Source of the DNA: an uncultured Gemmatimonadaceae bacterium
GTDB lineage: Bacteria; Gemmatimonadota; Gemmatimonadetes; Gemmatimonadales; Gemmatimonadaceae
Assembly: GCA_955652635.1 (NCBI GenBank)
Contig: CATPBN010000051.1
Coordinates: forward strand, 1 to 8,773
Direction: 5' to 3'
DNA: 8,773 nucleotides
Made by a program: the position numbers and the translations under genes. This document shows positions 1 to 5,906 of the stretch, one piece after another. Each line of letters begins with the position of its first letter. Position 1 is the stretch's first letter. The notes beneath the pieces were generated by a model. The model saw only the letters and a list, made by a program, of their open reading frames with translations. It was not told where the DNA came from and did not search any database.

Positions 1-1
1 A

Positions 2-109
2 CTTCCCAGTTACAGGATAGAGTCCGTCCGTGCTTTCGACATGTTCCCGCAGACCGCGCACGTGGAGACCGTGTGTGAGCTCCGCCCGATCACCGGGGAC
101 GCCGCATGA
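2..109 (+). CDS. C-terminal end of a TrmA/RlmD-type RNA (uracil-5-)methyltransferase, partial
   Basis: The reading frame is open from base 2 to a TGA at 107-109 and gives 35 residues. They include the stretch RAFDMFPQTAHVETVCEL. This matches the C-terminal signature of the RlmD/RumA/TrmA family, where the sequence around D-x-FP-x-T-x-HVE holds the conserved Glu that follows the catalytic Cys region in the class I SAM-dependent fold. Family members methylate C5 of a uridine in 23S rRNA or tRNA. Only the tail is visible, so the substrate and any TRAM or 4Fe-4S domain cannot be judged. Its stop overlaps the next start as ATGA, so the two genes are probably translationally coupled. The family call is secure from the motif; the choice among RlmD, RlmC and TrmA is open. 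Confidence 0.8.
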   Translation, partial: LPSYRIESVRAFDMFPQTAHVETVCELRPITGDAA

Positions 110-609
110 AATACATCGTGCAACTGAATGACGAGCGGAAAACAGTGACGCTCGGACCGGAAGGCGTGAGCTACGAGGATGCGACCCCGGCCGAGGCTGA
201 GCTTTCCGATATCGAGGGAAGCCCGATTCGCATGCTCAAGATCGGCACCCGGGTTTACCGCGTGATTGTTCAGAAGCGTCAGGGTCGCGCCCGGTACTCA
301 CTGTGGATCGATGGCTATCGATTCGAGGCCGAGGCGCTGGACGAGCGAACGCGCGCAATCCGCGATCTGTCCGCGGCGAGCGCCGCTCCTGTTGGACCCA
401 CTCCCGTGCGCGCGCCTATGCCGGGCCTCATAGTACGCGTGAACGTCAAGGTGGGCGACACAGTGCAAGCCGGTCAGGGCATTGTCGTGATGGAAGCCAT
501 GAAGATGGAGAATGAGCTCCGAGCGACCGCGGCGGGAATCGTAAAGAGCGTAGACGTAATTCCGGGCACCGCAGTCGAGAAGGGTGCTCTGCTCGTTGCG
601 CTCGAGTAG
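106..609 (+). CDS. Biotin carboxyl carrier protein (biotin/lipoyl attachment domain)
   Basis: This 167-residue protein carries the biotin that shuttles CO2 in biotin-dependent acyl-CoA carboxylases. The C-terminal part (about residues 100-167) is a biotinyl domain with the attachment motif EAMKMEN, where Lys133 is the expected biotinylated residue, preceded by APMPG (about 103-107). Residues 1-90 are beta-rich (for example VYRVIVQK and RYSLWIDGYRFEAEAL) and resemble the BT domain that precedes the biotinyl domain in propionyl/acetyl-CoA carboxylase alpha chains. An Ala/Pro linker separates the two parts. The ATG at 106 overlaps the preceding stop as ATGA, and GGGGA at 95-99 is a modest ribosome site. 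No biotin carboxylase or carboxyltransferase gene is in view, so the partner enzyme is unknown. It could serve an acetyl-, propionyl- or other acyl-CoA carboxylase, or a pyruvate/oxaloacetate type enzyme; the BT-like N-terminus favours the acyl-CoA group. Confidence 0.88.
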   Translation: MKYIVQLNDERKTVTLGPEGVSYEDATPAEAELSDIEGSPIRMLKIGTRVYRVIVQKRQGRARYSLWIDGYRFEAEALDERTRAIRDLSAASAAPVGPTPVRAPMPGLIVRVNVKVGDTVQAGQGIVVMEAMKMENELRATAAGIVKSVDVIPGTAVEKGALLVALE

Positions 610-671
610 AACGGCGCGCGCTTCCGTTCGGTCGACTGAAGCGACGGTGCAGGGTGGGTGTTATCTTTTGT

Positions 672-701
672 CGGCGTAAGCATTTTCGCGCCGGCATAAG
701 C
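672..701. repeat. Imperfect direct repeat upstream of the exported-protein gene
   Basis: CGGCGTAAGC (672-681) and CGGCATAAGC (692-701) differ at one base and begin exactly 20 bases apart, about two helical turns. They lie in the 138-base gap between the biotin carrier gene and the exported-protein gene. The spacing would suit a dimeric regulator, but no good -35/-10 pair could be placed around them, so a regulatory role is only a guess. Confidence 0.3.
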
Positions 702-736
702 GTTGCTTCTCACCCACTCATCCCCTATCAGGTAAC

Positions 737-743
737 GAGGAGG
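737..743 (+). promoter_or_regulatory. Strong Shine-Dalgarno deciding a GTG start
   Basis: GAGGAGG lies four bases before the GTG at 748. It is the best anti-16S match in the window and is the reason for choosing this GTG start for the exported-protein gene. The signal peptide also begins right at this codon. Confidence 0.75.
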
Positions 744-747
744 CTTC

Positions 748-1170
748 GTGCTTTCACCACGGAATTGGATTTTCGCGACAGCTATCGCTGTCGCAACCAT
801 GTCGACAGGATCGCTGCAAGCGCAGGCTCCGGCCACAATCTGCAAGGATGGAACGACATCCGTCTCGTCCGGACGCGGCGCCTGTTCGGGTCACGGCGGC
901 GTGAACAAGAAGGCGATGAAGGCCCAGAAGAAAGCCGCAAAGGCCGAGGTGAAGGCCGCCAACAAGGCTGCCGCCGCATCGACGCCTCGGGCCTCGGCGA
1001 AAGCGAAAGCGAAACCCAACTCCAACTCGGCGGTGATTTCCGGGTCGGGTGCCGCAGAGGACAACAATCCGGCCGGCGCCATCGCGCGCTGCAAAGATGG
1101 GCTCTATTCGCACGCCAAGAATCGTCGAGGAGCCTGCAGCCGGCACGGCGGCGTGGCGAGCTGGTCGTAG
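748..1170 (+). CDS. Exported small protein with two DUF3761-like Cys/His-Gly-Gly motifs
   Basis: The 140-residue product starts with an apparent Sec signal peptide: a basic start, the hydrophobic stretch WIFATAIAVATM, and a likely signal peptidase I site after about residue 27 (LQAQA). Two similar motifs follow. The first spans residues 31-52 (CKDGT...GACSGHGGV, with Cys32 and Cys46). The second spans residues 114-136 (CKDGLYS...GACSRHGGV, with Cys115 and Cys130). Each has a Cys pair and one His, consistent with a disulfide-stabilised unit. This pattern fits the DUF3761 family, whose function I do not know. The linker between them (about 53-95) is rich in Lys and Ala, like histone H1 tails, and may bind polyanions or cell-wall material; that is inference. 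The gene has its own strong ribosome site and ends just before a terminator, so it is separate from the operon downstream. Confidence 0.75.
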   Translation: MLSPRNWIFATAIAVATMSTGSLQAQAPATICKDGTTSVSSGRGACSGHGGVNKKAMKAQKKAAKAEVKAANKAAAASTPRASAKAKAKPNSNSAVISGSGAAEDNNPAGAIARCKDGLYSHAKNRRGACSRHGGVASWS

Positions 1171-1193
1171 ACGCACATTTCCGAACACAGCTT

Positions 1194-1228
1194 CGAAGGG
1201 CCGGGCGATCCCCGGCCCTTCGTGTTTT
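1194..1228 (+). terminator. Intrinsic terminator after the exported-protein gene
   Basis: A perfect 12-base-pair stem (CGAAGGGCCGGG at 1194-1205 pairs with 1211-1222) closes a five-base loop (CGATC) and is followed by TGTTTT. It begins 23 bases after the stop codon of the upstream gene and ends 15 bases before the -35 box of the next promoter. It should insulate the ribosomal operon from upstream transcription. Confidence 0.9.
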
Positions 1229-1243
1229 CCGGGCGTAGCGCGG

Positions 1244-1272
1244 TTGACACACTCTACCTGCTCGGATAGCTT
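1244..1272 (+). promoter_or_regulatory. Sigma70-type promoter for the rplM operon
   Basis: A perfect TTGACA (1244-1249) is followed after exactly 17 bases by TAGCTT (1267-1272), which keeps the three most important -10 positions (T1, A2, T6). Transcription would start near 1279, giving a leader of roughly 87 bases before the rplM start. Its place right after a terminator and before a ribosomal operon supports the call. The start site itself is inferred. Confidence 0.7.
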
Positions 1273-1365
1273 AAAAGGCTGTCGGAAAACCACTTAGTCG
1301 CACCTAACCGCTCGGAACCCAACTCGAACGAAAGGGGGCCGGCACTTTCACACGTTTCGCATCAC
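1273..1365 (+). promoter_or_regulatory. rplM 5' leader without a normally spaced Shine-Dalgarno
   Basis: The leader before the L13 start has no purine-rich site at the usual 5-10 bases. The only good match, AAAGGGGG (1331-1338), lies 27 bases upstream of the ATG, and no in-frame start codon lies near it. In Escherichia coli, L13 is reported to repress its own operon through the leader. This leader could be a similar control site, but I recognise no known ribosomal-protein leader fold in it. Confidence 0.35.
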
Positions 1366-1812
1366 ATGAAGACCTACTCCGCGACCCCGCGGGACATCGA
1401 GCACCAGTGGTACATCGTCGACGCCGAGGGCATGATCCTCGGACGTTTGGCGACGGAGATCGCGAAGATCATCCGGGGCAAGCACAAGCCGATGTACACG
1501 CCCCACATGGATACCGGTGACAACGTCATCGTCATCAACGCCGCGAAGGTTCGCGTCACGGGCAAAAAGGCGGAACAGAAGCGGTACTTCAGGCACACCG
1601 GATACATGGGTCACGAGCGGTTTACGCCGTTCGCCGCGATGCTCGAGAAGCACCCAGAGCGCGTGATCGAGAAGGCGGTATACGGGATGCTCCCGAAGTC
1701 GGCTCTCGGACGCCAGAAGCTTCGCAACAAGCTACGCGTGTTCGCCGATTCGAAGCACACGCACGCCGCGCAGCAGCCCAAAGTGCTCGACCTCAAAAAG
1801 AGTGAGAAGTAA
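1366..1812 (+). CDS. rplM: 50S ribosomal protein L13 (uL13)
   Basis: This 148-residue protein is an early-assembly component of the large ribosomal subunit that binds 23S rRNA. Recognisable stretches are WYIVDAEGMILGRLAT (15-30), IIRGKHKPMYTPHMDTGD (35-52), VIVINA (54-59), KRYFRHTGYMGHE (72-84) and the family signature AVYGMLPKSALGR (104-116). The length is close to the usual 142-147, with a short basic tail ending in LKKSEK. The ATG at 1366 gives the standard N-terminus (MKTYSA), although the ribosome site is poor. The stop overlaps the rpsI start by one base (TAATG), the usual L13-S9 pairing. It is the first gene after the promoter at 1244-1272. Confidence 0.98.
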   Translation: MKTYSATPRDIEHQWYIVDAEGMILGRLATEIAKIIRGKHKPMYTPHMDTGDNVIVINAAKVRVTGKKAEQKRYFRHTGYMGHERFTPFAAMLEKHPERVIEKAVYGMLPKSALGRQKLRNKLRVFADSKHTHAAQQPKVLDLKKSEK

Positions 1813-2201
1813 TGTCTGATACGACGCACACGATTGGACGGCGCAAGGAAGCCGTCTGCCGTCTTTACATCAAGCCTGGCTCCGGCAAGTGGTCAGTGAA
1901 TGGACGCACGCTGGGAGATTACTTTCCGCGCCCCGCGCACGTCTCCGCGATTCAACAGCCGTTCACGATCACCGACACGCTTGGTCGATTCGACGTCAAG
2001 GCGAAGGTCGAGGGTGGCGGACTGACGGGACAGGCAGGCGCGCTGCGACTCGCTGTGGCTCGCGCTCTGGTCAAGATGGATGAGTCCCATCGACGCAAGC
2101 TGCGCGACCTGGCGTTGCTGACGCGTGATGCAAGAGCGGTCGAGCGCAAGAAGCCCGGCCGTCCGAAGGCAAGAAAGAAGTTCCAGTTCTCGAAGCGCTA
2201 A
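1812..2201 (+). CDS. rpsI: 30S ribosomal protein S9 (uS9)
   Basis: This 129-residue protein belongs to the small-subunit head; its C-terminal tail reaches the P-site tRNA anticodon loop. Diagnostic parts are GRRKEAVCRLYI (9-20), the S9 signature GGGLTGQAGALRLAVARAL (68-86), the basic segment ERKKPGRPKARKK (111-123) and the conserved end FQFSKR with terminal Lys-Arg. The ATG shares a base with the rplM stop. GAGAAG just upstream can serve as a ribosome site, and coupling to rplM is likely. The spacing to rpsB is 22 bases with no terminator, so the ribosomal genes should be co-transcribed. Confidence 0.98.
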   Translation: MSDTTHTIGRRKEAVCRLYIKPGSGKWSVNGRTLGDYFPRPAHVSAIQQPFTITDTLGRFDVKAKVEGGGLTGQAGALRLAVARALVKMDESHRRKLRDLALLTRDARAVERKKPGRPKARKKFQFSKR

Positions 2202-2206
2202 ACCCC

Positions 2207-2212
2207 GAAGGA
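2207..2212 (+). promoter_or_regulatory. Ribosome binding site of rpsB
   Basis: GAAGGA sits 11 bases before the ATG at 2224. Together with the canonical S2 N-terminus it supports this start over an in-frame ATG at 2125, which would lie inside rpsI. Confidence 0.6.
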
Positions 2213-2223
2213 ATCCTCATTTA

Positions 2224-3117
2224 ATGGCTCAGCCAAACCTGGAGCAGCTACTCGAAGCCGGTGTCCACTTCGGACACCAGACCCGCCGCTGGAACCCGAA
2301 GATGCGTCGTTTCATCTTCGCGGAGAGAAACGGCATTCACATCATCGATCTTCAGAAGACGCTGCGGCAGCTGGAGCTGGCGCAGAAGCTCGCGAGAGAA
2401 GTGATTCTCCGCGGCGACAACGTCCTCTTCGTCTGCACCAAGCGGCAGCTAGTCAACATCGTGAAGAGCGAAGCCGAGCGTTGCGGCGCGATGTACGTGA
2501 CCGAGAGATGGCTGGGCGGGCTGCTCACGAACTTCCAGACGGTGAAGAAGCAGGTTCGCCGACTGAAGGAGCTCGAGGCGGGCAGCGAGGCCGGCGGTGA
2601 TTTCGAGAACTACACCAAGAAAGAGCAGCTGATGATGAGTCGTCAGCGCGATAAGCTTTCCAAGAACCTTTCGGGCATCAAGAACCTTACGCGTCTTCCC
2701 GGCCTCATGTTCGTGATCGACTCCAAGAAAGAGCGCATCGCCGTCAACGAGGCGAACAAGCTTCAGATTCCGCTGATTGCTCTCGTAGACACGAATGCGG
2801 ATCCGGATCTTATCACTGTTCCGATCGCGGGCAACGACGACGCCATCCGCTCCGTCGAGCTGATGACCAAGTCGATCGCCGATGCGATCGTCGAAGCTCG
2901 CCGCGAGGCGCCGGTGCGCGAGGAAGTCGAAGAGGCCGAATCGTACACGTACAGCTCGGATCGCGGCGCTGAGCCCGAAGGCGAGGGTGACAAAAAGAGA
3001 AAGAGACGGCCGCGCAGACGACGGGCGAAACCCGAGGCGATTGCCGCACGGCTCAAGACAGGCGGCGATGAAGGTGGCGGACCAGAGGAAGCCACCGAGA
3101 CCGAGCAGGAAGGTTAA
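2224..3117 (+). CDS. rpsB: 30S ribosomal protein S2 (uS2) with a charged C-terminal extension
   Basis: The 297-residue protein is a peripheral small-subunit component needed for S1 docking in many bacteria. The N-terminus LLEAGVHFGHQTRRWNPKM (9-27), FIFAERNGIHIIDLQKT (30-46), ERWLGGLLTNFQT (94-106) and the second signature PLIALVDTNADPD (183-195) are all canonical. The normal S2 core ends near residue 230. Residues 231-297 are an extra tail: an acidic part (EEVEEAE), a very basic block (KKRKRRPRRRRAKP, 257-270) and an acidic end (PEEATETEQEG). The typical E. coli protein is about 241 residues, so the extension is around 55-65. It is likely disordered and may bind rRNA or another ribosomal partner. 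Reading from the ATG at 2125 would add 33 Arg/Ser-rich residues encoded inside rpsI, which is not credible. Confidence 0.97.
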   Translation: MAQPNLEQLLEAGVHFGHQTRRWNPKMRRFIFAERNGIHIIDLQKTLRQLELAQKLAREVILRGDNVLFVCTKRQLVNIVKSEAERCGAMYVTERWLGGLLTNFQTVKKQVRRLKELEAGSEAGGDFENYTKKEQLMMSRQRDKLSKNLSGIKNLTRLPGLMFVIDSKKERIAVNEANKLQIPLIALVDTNADPDLITVPIAGNDDAIRSVELMTKSIADAIVEARREAPVREEVEEAESYTYSSDRGAEPEGEGDKKRKRRPRRRRAKPEAIAARLKTGGDEGGGPEEATETEQEG

Positions 3118-3122
3118 CTTTC

Positions 3123-3151
3123 ACGCCGCCGGATAATACCGGCGGCGTTTT
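3123..3151 (+). terminator. Attenuator-like hairpin between rpsB and tsf
   Basis: ACGCCGCCGG (3123-3132) pairs perfectly with 3139-3148 across a six-base loop (ATAATA), and the stem runs into TTTT (3148-3151). This has the form of an intrinsic terminator. It lies in the 45-base gap between two genes that are co-transcribed in most bacteria and no clear promoter follows it, so partial termination (attenuation) is the likely role. That would lower expression of tsf and everything downstream relative to the ribosomal genes. Confidence 0.8.
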
Positions 3152-3162
3152 CACGAGACACG

Positions 3163-3774
3163 ATGATGACTACTAAAGAGAAAATCACCGCAAAAGACGT
3201 ACAGACTCTGCGCCAGCGCACCGGCGCGGGTATGATGGAATCAAAGAAGGCGCTCGAAGAGAACAACGGCGACATGGAGAAGGCGATCGAGTACCTTCGC
3301 ACGAAGGGAATCGCCAAGGCCGAGAAGCGGGTTGGCAAGCAGACGAGCGAGGGAGTTATCGGCAGCTACATCCACCACAACGGCAAGGTCGGCGTGATGG
3401 TTGAGGTGAACTGCGAGACGGACTTCGTCGCGCGCACCGATACGTTCAAGGAGCTGGTTAGGTACATCGCCGAGCACATCGCGGCAGCGGCGCCAATGGC
3501 CGTGGACAAGGATCAGGTGCCACAGGACAAGGTGGAGAAGGAGCGTCGCATTTTCATCGAGCAGGTGAAGACGAGCGGCAAGCCGGATCACCTGATCGAG
3601 AAGATCGTCGCCGGCAAGATAGAGTCGTACTACAAGGATGTCGCGCTCGTGCACCAGGCGTGGGTGAGAGAGCCCAAGAAGTCGGTTGGTGATCTGATCA
3701 AGGAAGCTTCGGCAAAGCTGGGAGAGAACATCCAGGTTCGCCGGTTCGTCCGCTTCCAGATGGGCGAGGACTAG
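3163..3774 (+). CDS. tsf: Translation elongation factor Ts
   Basis: EF-Ts recycles EF-Tu by promoting release of GDP. The 203-residue form is short, like that of Thermus, and lacks the longer coiled-coil/C-terminal module of the E. coli protein (283 residues). The N-terminal UBA-like domain has LRQRTGAGMMESKKALEE (16-33), and the core carries the EF-Tu-contacting motif TDFV (86-89) within NCETDFVART. The end reads GENIQVRRFVRFQMGE, typical of the family. Two adjacent ATG codons (3163 and 3166) are both possible starts, the second giving MTTKEK; there is no strong ribosome site, only CGAGACACG upstream. It follows the hairpin at 3123-3151, so read-through there would set its level. Confidence 0.97.
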   Translation: MMTTKEKITAKDVQTLRQRTGAGMMESKKALEENNGDMEKAIEYLRTKGIAKAEKRVGKQTSEGVIGSYIHHNGKVGVMVEVNCETDFVARTDTFKELVRYIAEHIAAAAPMAVDKDQVPQDKVEKERRIFIEQVKTSGKPDHLIEKIVAGKIESYYKDVALVHQAWVREPKKSVGDLIKEASAKLGENIQVRRFVRFQMGED

Positions 3775-3777
3775 AGG
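3773..3777 (+). promoter_or_regulatory. Ribosome site that decides the TTG start of pyrH
   Basis: AGAGG overlaps the tsf stop codon and stands six bases before the TTG at 3784. No ATG or GTG is available nearby that keeps the conserved N-terminus of UMP kinase, so this site supports the TTG start. Confidence 0.6.
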
Positions 3778-3783
3778 CCAGCT

Positions 3784-4497
3784 TTGGCCGATCTCAAGTA
3801 CAAGCGCGTCCTGCTCAAGCTGTCCGGCGAAGCCCTCGCCGGACAGAAGGGCGGCGGTTTTGATTTCACCATCCTCGAACGCCTTGCTACCGAGATCTCG
3901 GACATCGTCAAGCTGGGCGCGAGTGTCGGCCTGGTGATTGGCGGCGGAAATATCGTTCGCGGCGCGCAGCTGTCGAAGATGGGCATGGATCGCGTGGGTG
4001 CCGACTACATGGGCATGCTCGGCACCGTCATCAACGCATTGGCGCTCCAGGACGTGCTCGAAAAAGCCGACCTGGAAACGCGCGTGATGACGGCGATCGC
4101 GATGGAGTCCATCGCGGAGCCGTTCATCCGGCGCCGCGCCATGCGACACTTCGAGAAGGGACGGGTCGTGATCTTCGCTGCTGGCACCGGCAATCCGTAC
4201 TTCTCCACCGACACCGCCGCCGCGCTCCGCGCCATTCAGATCCATGCCGACGTGATCGTCAAGGCGACGAGCGTGGATGGCGTTTACAGCGCTGATCCCA
4301 AGCGGGATCCGGACGCGACTCGCTACGAGTCCATCAGCTACCGGGATGTCATGGTCAACGAGCTCGGCGTCATGGACCAGACCGCGATTACGCTGTGCAA
4401 GGAAAACAAGCTTCCCATCATCGTCCTGAACATTCACCGTCACGGAGAAGTTGCCCGCGCGCTCAGGGGTGAGCGAGTCGGAACGATCGTACAATGA
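3784..4497 (+). CDS. pyrH: Uridylate kinase (UMP kinase)
   Basis: PyrH transfers phosphate from ATP to UMP to make UDP, the entry to all UTP and CTP synthesis. It is a hexameric, usually GTP-activated enzyme of the amino-acid kinase fold. The 237-residue product shows LLKLSGEALAG (10-20), the glycine loop GGGNIVRG (53-60), MGMDRVGADYMGMLGT (66-81), the nucleotide-site motif AGTGNPYFSTDTAA (133-146) and VKATSVDGVYSADPK (159-173). Length and motifs are standard. Translation starts at TTG, a weak codon that may limit expression relative to tsf. The gap to tsf is nine bases, and the end overlaps frr by four bases (ATGA). Confidence 0.97.
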   Translation: MADLKYKRVLLKLSGEALAGQKGGGFDFTILERLATEISDIVKLGASVGLVIGGGNIVRGAQLSKMGMDRVGADYMGMLGTVINALALQDVLEKADLETRVMTAIAMESIAEPFIRRRAMRHFEKGRVVIFAAGTGNPYFSTDTAAALRAIQIHADVIVKATSVDGVYSADPKRDPDATRYESISYRDVMVNELGVMDQTAITLCKENKLPIIVLNIHRHGEVARALRGERVGTIVQ

Positions 4498-5048
4498 CGA
4501 CAATTCCTCAAATCATGAAGGACTGCCGTACTGCGATGGAGAAATCATTCGAGGCCTCGAAGCGCGAGCTGGCCTCGATTCGCACTGGCAAGGCGACGGC
4601 GAGCTTGCTGGATACGGTTCGCGTCGATGCGTACGGACAGCAGATGCCTTTGAATCAGGTCGGGAGCGTGTCCGCGCCGGAGCCGCGATTGCTCACCGTC
4701 ACTCCGTGGGACAAGGGCTTGGTGCAGGCGATCGAGAAAGCGCTGCGCGAGTCTGATCTCGGGCTGAACCCGCAGACGCAGGCGGGCGTAATTCGCGTTC
4801 CTCTTCCGTCGCTGAATGAGCAGCGCAGGAAAGAGCTGGTGAAAGTTGTGCATAAGCTGGCCGAAGAAGCGCGCATCGGAATCCGGCACGCGAGAACGGC
4901 GGCACGCGATCAGCTGAAGAAACTCGAGAAGACGTCGGAAGACGATCAGAAGAAGGCGGAGAAAGAGCTTCAGAAGCTCCACGACGACTTCATCGGCAGG
5001 ATAGATGAATTGTTGAAGGGGAAAGAAGCAGAAATCATGGAAGTCTAG
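4494..5048 (+). CDS. frr: Ribosome recycling factor
   Basis: RRF works with EF-G to split post-termination ribosomes. The 184-residue protein has the standard length and layout: an N-terminal helix with IRTGKATASLLDTVRVDAYG (29-48), the small beta domain with PLNQVGSVSAPEPRLLTVTPWD (52-73), and the long C-terminal helices with PSLNEQRRKELVK (105-117) and the basic RHARTAARDQLKK (131-143). The ATG overlaps the pyrH stop (ATGA) and there is no good Shine-Dalgarno, so coupling to pyrH translation is likely. Only three bases separate it from cdsA. Confidence 0.97.
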   Translation: MTTIPQIMKDCRTAMEKSFEASKRELASIRTGKATASLLDTVRVDAYGQQMPLNQVGSVSAPEPRLLTVTPWDKGLVQAIEKALRESDLGLNPQTQAGVIRVPLPSLNEQRRKELVKVVHKLAEEARIGIRHARTAARDQLKKLEKTSEDDQKKAEKELQKLHDDFIGRIDELLKGKEAEIMEV

Positions 5049-5051
5049 ACC

Positions 5052-5906
5052 GTGTCGGAGCTGACACGGCGCATCATCTTCGCGGTCATCGCCGCGCCGG
5101 CTAGCATCGCGATGGTGTACTTCGGCGACTGGGTGCTGGCCATCGTACTCTCGGTCCTTGCCGCCCTCGCCGCCTGGGAATTCTATCGAATGGCGCGCGA
5201 GACCGGCGCGCTTCCCCTCGAGCCGGCGGGTATCGCGCTGGCCGCTCTCCTGCCGATAGCCGTTCACGCGCAGAGGCTCGGAGTGTACACGCTTTCGCTG
5301 ACGGCGATCGTGTGCATGATACTGGTGCTCTTCGCGAGCACGATCTGGTTGCGTGGACCGACGGGGAAGCCCGTCTCATCGGTAGCGATAACGGTGTTTG
5401 GCGTGCTGTACGCAGGGCTCTTTTCGTATATCTACGCCCTCAGGTATCATGACTACGCCGTAGGCGCACTCGCCGGCACAGTGCTCGTGTTCCTGCCCGT
5501 TCTCATCACCTGGTCTACCGACGTCGGCGCCTACACGTTCGGTCGCATGTTCGGCAGGAAGAAACTGATCCCGTCCGTGAGCCCTGGAAAAACCGTCGAG
5601 GGCGCAGTTGGTGGACTCGGGCTCGCCATCGTCATATGTCTTCTTTATGTGCGATTCATACTGATGCCTTATGCGCAGCTGGGATTGACCATTCAGGGCG
5701 CGGTGCTCTTCGCCATCGTCGTAAGCGTCGCCGCGCAAACCGGAGATCTCGCCGAGTCGCTGTTGAAGCGGGAGGCCGGGGTGAAGGACAGCTCCCGGAT
5801 TCTTCCCGGACACGGCGGGATACTCGATCGGTTCGACAGCCTGTTGTTCGTGATGCCGATCGCGATGCTGCTGCTGGGCCGTTTGCTGCTGAGCGTCCCG
5901 CAGTGA
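5052..5906 (+). CDS. cdsA: Phosphatidate cytidylyltransferase (CDP-diglyceride synthase)
   Basis: CdsA is an inner-membrane enzyme that makes CDP-diacylglycerol from phosphatidic acid and CTP, the precursor of bacterial phospholipids. The 284-residue product is largely hydrophobic with several transmembrane segments. It carries the conserved SPGKTVEG and, near the end, the family signature SLLKREAGVKDSSRILPGHG followed by GILDRFD (236-262), with the metal/CTP-binding acidic residues Asp246, Asp259 and Asp262. The start is GTG at 5052 with a weak ribosome site, three bases after frr. The usual uppS gene between frr and cdsA is missing. PyrH, two genes upstream, supplies pyrimidine nucleotides toward the CTP this enzyme uses. 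The stop overlaps the dxr start. Confidence 0.96.
   Translation: MSELTRRIIFAVIAAPASIAMVYFGDWVLAIVLSVLAALAAWEFYRMARETGALPLEPAGIALAALLPIAVHAQRLGVYTLSLTAIVCMILVLFASTIWLRGPTGKPVSSVAITVFGVLYAGLFSYIYALRYHDYAVGALAGTVLVFLPVLITWSTDVGAYTFGRMFGRKKLIPSVSPGKTVEGAVGGLGLAIVICLLYVRFILMPYAQLGLTIQGAVLFAIVVSVAAQTGDLAESLLKREAGVKDSSRILPGHGGILDRFDSLLFVMPIAMLLLGRLLLSVPQ

Noticed and set aside
622..650. Hairpin-like sequence after the biotin carrier gene
   Set aside because: The near-palindrome TTCGGTCGACTGAA leaves no loop and there is no T-tract, so it is not a credible terminator.
654..1238. Open frame of 194 codons overlapping the exported-protein gene
   Set aside because: It is Arg/Gly-rich with no motif, whereas the GTG frame at 748 has a strong ribosome site, a signal peptide and repeated motifs.
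1224..1290. Inverted repeat GTTTTCCG (1224-1231) and CGGAAAAC (1283-1290) around the promoter, with GTTTTCCGGGC also at 8762-8772
   Set aside because: Matches of 8-11 bases are expected by chance in 8.8 kb, and the first copy overlaps the terminator tail.
2125..2223. Possible upstream ATG start for S2
   Set aside because: It lies inside rpsI and adds a non-homologous Arg/Ser-rich stretch; the ATG at 2224 has a ribosome site and the canonical S2 start.
3241..4503. Long open frame of 420 codons on the minus strand opposite tsf and pyrH
   Set aside because: It mirrors two certain genes in GC-rich DNA, is rich in His/Arg/Asp/Leu as expected from an antisense frame, and shows no recognisable domain.
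5636..5902. Possible 89-residue N-terminal extension of Dxr
   Set aside because: It lies wholly inside cdsA in another frame, is Arg-rich, and normal Dxr length and N-terminus are obtained from the GTG at 5903.
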